Source: JBILVQ01 sp044370375
Lineage (GTDB): Bacteria; Bacteroidota; Bacteroidia; UBA4408
Reading direction: 5' to 3'
Length of the DNA: 32,980 nucleotides
Assembly: GCA_044370375.1 (NCBI GenBank)
Contig: JBILVQ010000005.1
Span: 1 to 32,980 of the forward strand
This document shows, in pieces, positions 17,328 to 24,462 of the stretch. The position numbers and the translations under genes are program-made. The notes below the pieces were generated by a model. It had not been told where the DNA came from. It saw nothing but the letters and a program-made list of their open reading frames with translations, and did not search any database. Within the stretch, counting starts at the first letter, position 1. Each line of letters starts with the position of its first letter.

Positions 17328-17729
17328 TCACTTTATCATTACTCCCTTTTTCTTAAGCAAGGGAACGGTGGTAAAATTTTCCTCGCGGATACTTTCGGCT
17401 AAAAAAACGAATTTTTTATCGAAAATCTCTTTGTCGATATAAAAGCTAACCCAATACTCATTGTTGAGAATAAAGAGTTCTTCCATGATGGGTTCAATCT
17501 TTACGAACGATCGGGCTTCTACCGTACCAATAAAATGGCGCAGTGTAGAGGTTTTTCTTTTTTCGTTTTCTATTTCTCCGTAACCGGTTGATGACACCAA
17601 AACATTCTCAAGGGTGTCTTCCTTAAGGTTAATCAAATAGGTATTCCAAACCCACTCGTTATCTTCATTCTGTTCTTTTACTACGGCAACAGCCACATCT
17701 GTCACCACGGGTATTTGAATATTTCTCAT
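17328..17729 (-). CDS. Conserved-looking small protein of unknown function
   Basis: This 133-residue soluble protein has no signal peptide or membrane span. The sequence alternates beta-like stretches and charged turns (IPVVTDVAVAVVKE, WNTYLINLKED, VLVSSTGYGEIENEKRKTSTLRHF, YWVSFYIDKEIFDKKFVF) and reads like a compact beta-sandwich. No catalytic signature is seen and the family is not recognised with confidence. The start overlaps the stop of the serine hydrolase gene by one base (TAATG), so the two are translationally coupled, and it closes the operon that begins with the sugar-phosphate isomerase gene. Its codon pattern and coupling make it a real gene. Confidence 0.8.
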   Translation of the reverse strand: MRNIQIPVVTDVAVAVVKEQNEDNEWVWNTYLINLKEDTLENVLVSSTGYGEIENEKRKTSTLRHFIGTVEARSFVKIEPIMEELFILNNEYWVSFYIDKEIFDKKFVFLAESIREENFTTVPLLKKKGVMIK

Positions 17730-18895
17730 TATTTTCCAGCAATTTCCAGTGCGGCATCAATGTACCTGAACAAATCCACCGGATGGTCATTTATTTTTTC
17801 GTTACTTCTTTTATGGCCCAATCTTACGGCAATGATTTTTTTGGAAGGAAGCATGATTACATACTGTCCCAAAATGCCGCGGGCGTAAAAAATTTGTTCC
17901 CCTTTATAATTCACCAGCCACCAGGAGTATCCGTATTTGTTAATTTTTTTTCCTGTTTCTGCATCTGTTAAATCTGCCGGAACAATTGATTTTGCTACGT
18001 ATTCTTCGGGCACAATTTGTTGATCCCTGAATTTTCCCTTGTTCATGTATAAACTACCCAAACGGGCAAAGTCCCTGGCACTGGCAATATAACAACAATA
18101 GGCTTTTTCTACTCCGTTTTCGTGATCCAAATTCCACAAAGCATTGGATTCAGCCCCCAGTGGTTTCCAAAGTTTTTCTGAGGCATATTCACTGATGCTT
18201 TTTCCGGTAGCTTTTTTAAGGACAAAGGCCAGTAACTCGGTATTTCCGCTCAAGTATTCGAAGGTCTTTCCCGGCTCCTGTGCTACTTCGTATTGCATGG
18301 TTAAGGCCGTTAAATCATTGCCATAGTAGGCTTTTGCAGGGTAGGCAATCGGACTTTTGTAATCCTCATCAAAGTTGATACCCGAGCTCATCGTGAGCAA
18401 ATGCTTGATGGTAAGCGATGCATTTTTTCCTTTGTTGAATTCGGGTAAATAATCACCTACTTTATCGTTTTCAGATTTTATTTTTCCCTCCGAAATGGCA
18501 ATGCCGGTAAGAATACTGACAAAAGTTTTCGCCATGGAAAAGGAGTTGGAGATAGCATCCGGTCCGTGTCCTTCCCAGTAATTTTCAAAAACCAGAGAGT
18601 CGTTTCTTAGAACCAGATAAGCCAAGGTTTTTAGTTCCCTCATGTCTTTTTCCAGACTGTCCGGAATTTTTTTGCTGCCAAAATCATAGGCTTTGGGCCA
18701 TGGAATGCCCTGGCCGGCTTCAATGGTCCTGTTGTCGAAAATTTCATATTCTATTGGTGAAGGACCCACCCTGCCTTTCAAATAGGTATTTTGAATGGCA
18801 AAATATAGATAGGAATGTCCGGTTAGGACAATGAGCAAATTTAGGACGATGAGCAAAACGGCCACCCATTGAAGGATTTTTTTTGTTTTTTTCAT
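17729..18895 (-). CDS. Serine hydrolase, class C beta-lactamase-like family
   Basis: This 388-residue protein has an N-terminal membrane anchor or uncleaved signal (about residues 7-25), and its catalytic part probably faces the periplasm. The nucleophile motif SxxK is SMAK (S120, K123). The tyrosine motif is present as YLSGN (Y214), a variant of YxN found in esterase and 6-aminohexanoate-dimer-hydrolase-like relatives. A C-terminal ARGILGQ...RLGH stretch corresponds to the third motif region. Family members include esterases, D-aminopeptidases and peptidoglycan hydrolases, so the substrate cannot be assigned; antibiotic resistance is not implied. It overlaps lipB by 4 bases and the downstream small gene by 1 base. 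Confidence 0.88.
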   Translation of the reverse strand: MKKTKKILQWVAVLLIVLNLLIVLTGHSYLYFAIQNTYLKGRVGPSPIEYEIFDNRTIEAGQGIPWPKAYDFGSKKIPDSLEKDMRELKTLAYLVLRNDSLVFENYWEGHGPDAISNSFSMAKTFVSILTGIAISEGKIKSENDKVGDYLPEFNKGKNASLTIKHLLTMSSGINFDEDYKSPIAYPAKAYYGNDLTALTMQYEVAQEPGKTFEYLSGNTELLAFVLKKATGKSISEYASEKLWKPLGAESNALWNLDHENGVEKAYCCYIASARDFARLGSLYMNKGKFRDQQIVPEEYVAKSIVPADLTDAETGKKINKYGYSWWLVNYKGEQIFYARGILGQYVIMLPSKKIIAVRLGHKRSNEKINDHPVDLFRYIDAALEIAGK

Positions 18896-19626
18896 GGGTG
18901 TATCAGGATTTCTTTTTCAGCCTGCAATATTTCGCATGAGAATAAGCGGGCAAAATGATGGATGACTTTTTCTTCCACGCTCTTAAAGTCGGGCTTGTAC
19001 CCTAACTCCCGTTCCATGGAGGTTACTTGCTTATCATCTATGCCACAGGGAACAATGAGTTTGAAGTAATCAAGGTTGGGTGAAATATTAAAGGCTAGGC
19101 CATGCATGGTAACCCAGCGACTGCAACGGACGCCCATGGCGCAAATTTTTCGTGCTTTGTTGGGGTCATTGGCATCTAGCCAAACACCGGTATAGCCGGG
19201 ATATCTTTCTGCCTTTATTTGGTATTCGGCCAGGGTAAGGATAATTGATTCCTCAAGCAAACGAAGATATTTGTGGATGTCGGTGAAGAAACATTCCAAA
19301 TCTAAAATCGGATATAGCACCAATTGGCCGGGTCCGTGATAGGTAATATCTCCGCCACGATTTATTTTATAAAAGCTGGCTCCCTTTTCGGCAAGCAATT
19401 TTTCATCTGCGAGTAAATGACTTTCCTTACCACTTTTACCCAATGTGTAAACATGAGGATGGGTGCAGGATATCAAATGATGCAGGGTGTTTTGTTTTTC
19501 GAAAGATTCAGGGTTTTTTCTGGCTTGCACTTTAGCATCAACCAGCTTTTGAAAAATTTCCTCCTGAAAATTCCAGGCCTTTGAATAGTCGGTTTCACCG
19601 ATAGGATGCAGGAGAACCTTTTCCAT
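18892..19626 (-). CDS. lipB: Lipoyl(octanoyl) transferase
   Basis: This enzyme transfers the octanoyl group from acyl carrier protein to lipoyl domains of 2-oxoacid dehydrogenases and GcvH, the first step of endogenous lipoate synthesis in the cytoplasm. The 244-residue product has the family motifs RGGDITYHGPGQLVLYPILDL (His97), KICAMGVR with the catalytic Lys160, HGLAFN, and VPCGI with the acyl-accepting Cys194. The length is usual for Bacteroidota members. No lipA lies next to it. It starts 14 bases after the isomerase stop and overlaps the serine hydrolase start by 4 bases. Confidence 0.96.
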   Translation of the reverse strand: MEKVLLHPIGETDYSKAWNFQEEIFQKLVDAKVQARKNPESFEKQNTLHHLISCTHPHVYTLGKSGKESHLLADEKLLAEKGASFYKINRGGDITYHGPGQLVLYPILDLECFFTDIHKYLRLLEESIILTLAEYQIKAERYPGYTGVWLDANDPNKARKICAMGVRCSRWVTMHGLAFNISPNLDYFKLIVPCGIDDKQVTSMERELGYKPDFKSVEEKVIHHFARLFSCEILQAEKEILIHP

Positions 19627-19640
19627 TCCGGACGTATGCT

Positions 19641-20636
19641 TTAAACTTCTGAAAGTTCTTTTTTCAAATCTGCAATTACTGAAATATCCATGGCATCAAC
19701 CTTTTTCAAGTCGGCTACATAACAGGATATCCAGTCGCCCAAATGAATCAGGTGTAGGCTTCTTTCAATAACACTTTCTCCTTCTGCAAACATTTCAATG
19801 ATATTGTTGCAGTATTTGGCAATTATCTTTTTGCAAAATTCTATGCGATGGGTGGTTCTTCCATATTCATCAGGGAAACGGAAAAACAATACAGATAGCT
19901 GCGTTTGCGGACTTACCCAAGCCACGAGTTCGTTGTGGTTCATTTCGGGTAATACATGATGCCAGCATAACAATTTTCCGTTTTCGTTTAATTGTTGACG
20001 AAAGCGAATCGCGATGCCTTCATTAGGGCCTGAGGTATAAATAACCGGAGTTTGGCGGTAAATAAGGGAGGCAATTCTTTGTGCTTCCTTTTGAATTTTT
20101 TCCTGATGAATGCTTAAATACGAACTACTTTTTTCAACCGCTTGTGCAAAATCCATCTTGGCAATGCCGTAATGGTCGAGCACATGCAACAGTTGCACCA
20201 TTGAGTATCCAATGCAGGAACGAGGGGGCATGCCGCCGGGAATGAGCATTAGACCGGCTCCATTTTGTTCGGCCCATTCTTTGGCCTTGCCGCCTGAGGT
20301 AATGACAACCACTTGCGGATTTTTTTCTGCCGCTTCGTGCAAAACCTGTATGGTTTCTTCGGTATCCCCCGAATAAGAACAAATGATGGCCAGGGTATTT
20401 TGATTTACAAAGGCCGGACAAAAATAATCTTTGGTTACGTGAATGGGAACCAAACTTATTTGCTGGGCCATTTCTGCTACAATGCTTCCTCCAATGCCTG
20501 AACCACCAAGACCCGAAATTAAAATGCTCTTGATAGGATGTTGTGCATCCTTTAATTTTGTGCTGAGGGCAATTTGTTTTGCTTTTTTCAACTGCTCCGG
20601 GAAGGCCGCAACAAGTTCTTTCATCTCCATATCCAT
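19641..20636 (-). CDS. Bifunctional phosphoglucose/phosphomannose isomerase
   Basis: This enzyme interconverts glucose-6-phosphate or mannose-6-phosphate with fructose-6-phosphate. From the chosen ATG it has 331 residues and a SIS double domain. It shows GLGGSGIGGSIVAEM, the phosphate-loop SYSGDTEETI, ITSGGKAKEWA, MPPRSCIGYSMVQLL, which marks the bifunctional PGI/PMI group, and GPNEGIAIRFRQQLNENGK followed by the HHVLPEMNHNELVAW acid/base segment. An upstream ATG at 20717 would add 27 residues that look unlike the family. A promoter-like TTG-N20-TATCTTTG lies between the two ATGs, so the start at 20636 is favoured. It leads the operon with lipB. Confidence 0.92.
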   Translation of the reverse strand: MDMEMKELVAAFPEQLKKAKQIALSTKLKDAQHPIKSILISGLGGSGIGGSIVAEMAQQISLVPIHVTKDYFCPAFVNQNTLAIICSYSGDTEETIQVLHEAAEKNPQVVVITSGGKAKEWAEQNGAGLMLIPGGMPPRSCIGYSMVQLLHVLDHYGIAKMDFAQAVEKSSSYLSIHQEKIQKEAQRIASLIYRQTPVIYTSGPNEGIAIRFRQQLNENGKLLCWHHVLPEMNHNELVAWVSPQTQLSVLFFRFPDEYGRTTHRIEFCKKIIAKYCNNIIEMFAEGESVIERSLHLIHLGDWISCYVADLKKVDAMDISVIADLKKELSEV

Positions 20637-20665
20637 GAACAATAGTCGATTTTTTCTACAATCAA

Positions 20666-20696
20666 CAAAGATAATGCTTTCCATTGAAAGCCCCAA
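20666..20696 (-). promoter_or_regulatory. Bacteroidota promoter for the isomerase-lipB operon
   Basis: On the minus strand a TTG (20696-20694) is followed after 20 bases by TATCTTTG (20673-20666), matching the TTG/TAnnTTTG promoter of Bacteroidota. The predicted transcript would begin near 20659, about 22 bases before the ATG at 20636. This argues against translation from 20717. Confidence 0.5.
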
Positions 20697-20799
20697 TAAA
20701 TTCGGTTTATGGCTCAAACAGCCTGATTTACAAGCCCTCGGCCGTATTCCAACCAGTTGAAGTTCATCATTTCCTTAACAAAATTTATTGGGTACAGGC

Positions 20800-20829
20800 T
20801 TTGATGCTAGGGGCCAAATCGTAAATTTG
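20800..20829 (+). promoter_or_regulatory. Bacteroidota promoter for the thioredoxin-like gene
   Basis: TTTG at 20800-20803 is separated by 18 bases from TAAATTTG at 20822-20829, an exact fit to the TTTG/TAnnTTTG promoter. Transcription would begin near 20836, leaving a leader of about 12 bases before the ATG at 20848 and excluding the in-frame ATG at 20788. It is divergent from the isomerase operon promoter, about 105 bases away. Confidence 0.55.
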
Positions 20830-20847
20830 TGGGTCAATTTTTTAACC

Positions 20848-22281
20848 ATGAAACGTTACTTAGCATTTTTAGCTTCAGCCGCCATTCTGCTTTCCCTATT
20901 GGTTGCAGCAGGTGAAAAGGAGGGGCATACCATCAAAGTCAGGATTCACGGATTGAAAGATACCGTTTGTTATTTCGGCTATCATTTTGGCGATAAGCAG
21001 TACATCAGTGATACGGCCCGGGTAGATAGCAAAGGAAACATGGTTTTTACTGGGGAGAAAAAACTCGATGGAGGAATTTATCTCGTGGTTCTTCCTAACA
21101 AAAAATACGTTGAATTCATTGTCTCCGGAGAGGATGGCTTTTCGCTTGAAACGGATACCCTCGAAACCATCAAAAACATGAAGGTAAAGGGCTCGAAAGA
21201 AAATGAGCTGTTTTATGAATACCTTGTCTTTATCAATGCTGAACAAAAGAAAATGGAGGCAATGAAAAAACAAATGGATGCATTCAAGGATAACAAAGAC
21301 TCAGCAGCTGTTTACAAGGCCAGAATGCAAAAACTGGACGAAGCCGTTCAGGAATACAAATTAAAATTCATGAAAGATCATAGCGGGACTTTTGTAGCAA
21401 AAATTTTTCAAACCTCACAGGAGCCTAAATTACCTCCTATTCCTATTCTTGCCAATGGTAGGAAAGATTCAACTTTTACTTACAGATTTTATCGTGATAA
21501 TTTCCTGAAGGATGTTGATTTTTCCGACAGGCGCTTGTTGCGAACTCCGCTGCTTCACAGCAAGATAAAAGTTTATATGGAGAATCTTACCTATCAGGTG
21601 CCCGATTCTTTGATTCGCTCAGCCAAATACATCATTGAAAAGTCAAGAGCCGATAAAGAGGTTTTTCGTTATTGTGTGGTTCACTTAACCAGTACCTATG
21701 AGTCTTCAAAAATCATGGGCATGGATGCTGTTTTTGTTGCATTGGTGGATGAATATTATAAACCGGATTTGGCATATTGGGCGGATTCTACCATGTTGTT
21801 TAAAGTAACCGACAGAGCACGGGTGCTCAAGCCTTTGCTGATTGGAAAGAAAACCCCTAATCTTATTTTGGCCGATACTGCCAATCAACTGCGGAATTTG
21901 CATGCCGTAAACAATCCTTATACGATTCTTTGTTTCTGGGATCCGGATTGCAGCCATTGCAAAAAAACAGTTCCCAAATTGGCCGAGTGGTATCATTTAA
22001 ACAAAACCCAATTTAATGTTGAAGTTTACGGGGTATGCACTGAAACGGAAGGGGAGAAGTGGAAAAAGTTTATCAGGGACCATAACCTCGATTGGATCAA
22101 TGTTGCCGATCTTCAGTTGAGAAACAATTTCAGGGCCAATTACGATATCAGCACCACGCCTATTATCTACCTGTTGGATAAGGACAAAAAGATTTTTGCC
22201 AAGAAAATCGGGGTTGAACAACTCACGGAAATATTAAACGCTCAAAAGAAGAATGAGGAGCGTTTGAAGGGATTGAAATAG
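20848..22281 (+). CDS. Thioredoxin/TlpA-like exported protein with DUF4369/DUF5106-type N-terminus
   Basis: This 477-residue exported thiol-disulfide protein typical of Bacteroidota acts in the periplasm or at the outer surface. The signal peptide is MKRYLAFLASAAILLSLLVAAG, which together with the promoter fixes the start at 20848 rather than 20788. Residues about 28-130 (IKVRIHGLKDTVCYFGYHFGD...) match the DUF4369-like domain. A helical middle region follows (MKKQMDAFKDNKDSAAVYKAR...). The C-terminal third is a thioredoxin fold with FWDPDCSHCKKTVPKL, an active-site CSHC at C368 and C371, and the cis-Pro segment STTPIIYLLDKD. The gene is monocistronic, and its 3' end faces the repeat region. 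The redox partner is unknown. Confidence 0.9.
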   Translation: MKRYLAFLASAAILLSLLVAAGEKEGHTIKVRIHGLKDTVCYFGYHFGDKQYISDTARVDSKGNMVFTGEKKLDGGIYLVVLPNKKYVEFIVSGEDGFSLETDTLETIKNMKVKGSKENELFYEYLVFINAEQKKMEAMKKQMDAFKDNKDSAAVYKARMQKLDEAVQEYKLKFMKDHSGTFVAKIFQTSQEPKLPPIPILANGRKDSTFTYRFYRDNFLKDVDFSDRRLLRTPLLHSKIKVYMENLTYQVPDSLIRSAKYIIEKSRADKEVFRYCVVHLTSTYESSKIMGMDAVFVALVDEYYKPDLAYWADSTMLFKVTDRARVLKPLLIGKKTPNLILADTANQLRNLHAVNNPYTILCFWDPDCSHCKKTVPKLAEWYHLNKTQFNVEVYGVCTETEGEKWKKFIRDHNLDWINVADLQLRNNFRANYDISTTPIIYLLDKDKKIFAKKIGVEQLTEILNAQKKNEERLKGLK

Positions 22282-22310
22282 AAGTTTTCAACTTCGCTGA
22301 GGAGAGAGTA

Positions 22311-22400
22311 ATTACTCAAAGAAAACCCTTTGTGCTTCTTTGTGCTCTCCCGAAGGCTTTCGGGGCTTTGTGGCCGATAGCTATCGGCCTTTGCGTCCTA
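22311..22400. repeat. Palindrome-bearing direct repeat, copy 1
   Basis: This 90-base unit recurs 129 bases downstream with only about two differences. It holds TTTGTG motifs at 22329, 22339 and 22367 and a TTTGCG at 22390. They are interrupted by a hairpin CCCGAA-GGCT-TTCGGG (22349-22364) and an 18-base perfect palindrome GGCCGATAGCTATCGGCC (22372-22389). It sits between the convergent ends of the thioredoxin-like and acyltransferase genes and could work as a bidirectional terminator or as a dispersed repeat element. The apparent reading frames through it repeat the same peptide and are not genes. Confidence 0.85.
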
Positions 22401-22439
22401 GTTTTTTTCCATACATACGCCCTAAGTCCACAAATCGTT

Positions 22440-22529
22440 ATTACCCAAAGAAAACCCTTTGTGCTTCTTTGTGCTCTCCCGAAGGCTTTCGGGGCTTTGT
22501 GGCCGATAGCTATCGGCCTTTGTGTCCTA
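22440..22529. repeat. Palindrome-bearing direct repeat, copy 2
   Basis: This is the second copy of the 90-base unit at a 129-base offset, with hairpin CCCGAA-GGCT-TTCGGG at 22478-22493 and palindrome GGCCGATAGCTATCGGCC at 22501-22518. It differs from copy 1 by T to C near its left end and by TTTGTG instead of TTTGCG near its right end. The 39 bases between copies are unrelated A/T-rich spacer. Together with copy 1 this accounts for most of the 309-base stretch 22282-22590, in which no gene is seen. Confidence 0.85.
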
Positions 22530-22590
22530 CGTTTTTATGCCAAAAGGTTACCAATTGGCGATTGTATTTTAATTTGTCATACCTGTGTAG

Positions 22591-23619
22591 CTATGGATTG
22601 TGATCCAATCTTTCGAAGCGAATTCCATAGCGAGAAAAGAAATTCTTAACCTCGTTGCCACAATCATTCGTTGCAATCATGGCCTCTTTAGTACTTAGAT
22701 CAAACCAGGATCTGTTTTTCAAGGCCGCCCTTTTTAAGGGGTCAATGGTGTTAAAAGAAACAACAACACCGGCATCAGAGAATCCTTGCAAATCGGGGTA
22801 GTAATGAATCAAATTTGCTTTTGTTGTGTCGGTAACCATGAAGCCCGAATCCCTTTTTTCAATTCGATAAGCACCATTGTTTTTGTAATTATGAAAATCA
22901 ACAAAATCATGAAAAATATTTTCGATGATTTGGTTTTTTTCCGGGTTTGAATATTTCTTTAAATGCTCTCCATCTGCTTTTATTACCTTAGCAGGAGAGC
23001 CTGCAGCCAATGAATACGCAGGGATGCTTTTGTTGATGACCGAACCTGCTCCAATGGTACTGTATTCGCCTACCGTTACGTTTGGTAAAACAAAAACCCT
23101 CCAAGGAAACCACACACCTTTTTTGATGTGAATGGGTCCAAAAGAGATAGGAAATCCATCTAAAACATTTTGCCATGATCCATGGGTAAACAGATAATTG
23201 CTTCCACCAATGCCGGTATCATCTTCAATGGTGATGGGCTCTGTAGGATTAAGAAATGAAAAGGGAAATATTTTTACCCGTTTACCAACCCATAGTTTTG
23301 ATCGAGAGGTTTCCATGCCGCCTACAATCACTTGCTCCATGATAATGCTATCATTGTCTAAATGAAAATCGGGTACTTCAATGGCCACCATCATGTTAAT
23401 TTTCGACCGCTCCCCCATGAATATTTTTTTGCCACTGATGAAACTCAACATCCCGATTTTGGAGTGGCTTTTTAGGGTGACGTCTTTGCCATCAACAATA
23501 CTTAGTAATCCAATTTTCACATGGCTGCCAATTTTATAACCCTTCATTTTGTAATAAAGAATTTTCAAAAAGGAGGGTAACATTCCCGGAAAAATCATTT
23601 TCCCAATTGGTGCAGGCAT
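22591..23619 (-). CDS. Hexapeptide-repeat acyltransferase with extra C-terminal domain
   Basis: This 342-residue protein has residues about 25-215 forming a left-handed beta-helix of the hexapeptide transferase family: KIGSHVKIGLLSI, HSKIGMLSFISG, KKGVWFPWRVFVLPNVTVG, YSTIGAGSVINKSIPAYSLAAGSPAKVI. A histidine in LFTHGSW is placed like the catalytic His of the O-acetyltransferases. The likely reaction is acetyl or acyl transfer from CoA to a sugar or surface glycan. Residues about 220-342 (EHLKKYSN...FERLDHNP) are not typical of the family and no fold is recognised. The start overlaps the deacetylase stop by one base (TAATG), so the pair probably modifies the same polysaccharide; that is inference. 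Confidence 0.88.
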   Translation of the reverse strand: MPAPIGKMIFPGMLPSFLKILYYKMKGYKIGSHVKIGLLSIVDGKDVTLKSHSKIGMLSFISGKKIFMGERSKINMMVAIEVPDFHLDNDSIIMEQVIVGGMETSRSKLWVGKRVKIFPFSFLNPTEPITIEDDTGIGGSNYLFTHGSWQNVLDGFPISFGPIHIKKGVWFPWRVFVLPNVTVGEYSTIGAGSVINKSIPAYSLAAGSPAKVIKADGEHLKKYSNPEKNQIIENIFHDFVDFHNYKNNGAYRIEKRDSGFMVTDTTKANLIHYYPDLQGFSDAGVVVSFNTIDPLKRAALKNRSWFDLSTKEAMIATNDCGNEVKNFFSRYGIRFERLDHNP

Positions 23620-24462
23620 TACTTCATTATTTTTTTAATGGTATTCATGGCTTTGTCTTTTGCCCATTGTGTTACCCATTCCAATTTATCATCGGACCAT
23701 CTTTCGGGATGTATTTGAAAACAAATTTTTGGGTGTGGATTGCCCGAAAAATAATTCAACAATGCTTCACTGGAATCAAAATCTGCATTGATATTGGAGC
23801 TTACATGGTCACGCCTATTGGATTGATTCGTTCTCCAATTTCTGCCCGTGTCGTTCACATAAGCAATATCTGAATAATCAATATCCAAATATACCTCACC
23901 TAATATTCCAAATTTGTTGAGCAATACATCATGGTTTTCTTTGCTTTTCCAAAGGTCGCGGTTATCGTATGGTTTTAAAGGCCTTCCGTGCATCGATATG
24001 GTCTTTACCTGAACCACCTTTCTGAAAGTAGTCAGGTGCTTTTCAAAATCAATTAGCCCGCTTTTTAAATCACCGTTGGTGTCGGATAAATTTTCGTAAT
24101 GATACCCAACCTCATGACCCATGTCTTCAATTTCTTTCATGATGGCAGGATGAAAAGATGATTTTTTTATCCTGAAATAGTAGGTTGCCTTTATTCCCAA
24201 GGAGTGCTCAAGCTTTGCCATGGCTAAAGCATTTTGAGGCTTTCGGTCAACATCATGCCTTATGAGGCAAAATTTTTTTGAAACCTTGTTGATTTCCGAT
24301 TGGGTATTGGTTGAGGAATCCGGTTCCGAGGTCCTTGTTCATGGAAAGAAAATATTCCTGAAAGGTAAGAAAGAAATATTTTTTACCTTTCAGTTCAGCA
24401 AGGGATTGCTCATAGAAGGCAAAAGAAAAATTTTTCGTTCGAAATGGATTATTCAAAGGCAT
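23619..24462 (-). pseudogene. Polysaccharide deacetylase family protein, apparent frameshift
   Basis: The downstream frame (from 24221) encodes AKLEHSLGIKATYYFRI, MGHEVGYHYE, SMHGRPLKPYDNRDLW and CFQIHPERW, as in NodB-like polysaccharide deacetylases of Bacteroidota, but it lacks the N-terminus. Reading upstream in that frame without a start gives FCLIRHDVDRKPQNALA, the metal-binding HDVD motif. A stop follows at 24341-24339, with no ATG, GTG or TTG between. The missing N-terminus, NFSFAFYEQSLAELKGKKYF and then FLTFQEYF, lies in another frame (24462-24253). The two join cleanly if one base is removed from the T7 tract 24273-24279 (or the A4 tract beside it), giving GFKKFCLIRHDVD. This is a sequencing error, a mutation, or slippage. 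The reconstructed start overlaps the gcdH end by 14 bases. Confidence 0.8.

Noticed and set aside
17729..18895. Antibiotic-resistance beta-lactamase
   Set aside because: SxxK is present, but the YLSGN motif and context match general esterase/peptidase-like members; resistance cannot be inferred.
22332..22649. Plus-strand reading frames with a repeated peptide LCALPKAFGALWPIAIGLCVL
   Set aside because: The peptide repeat is only the translation of the duplicated DNA element; no start context, no homology and frames cross the palindromes.
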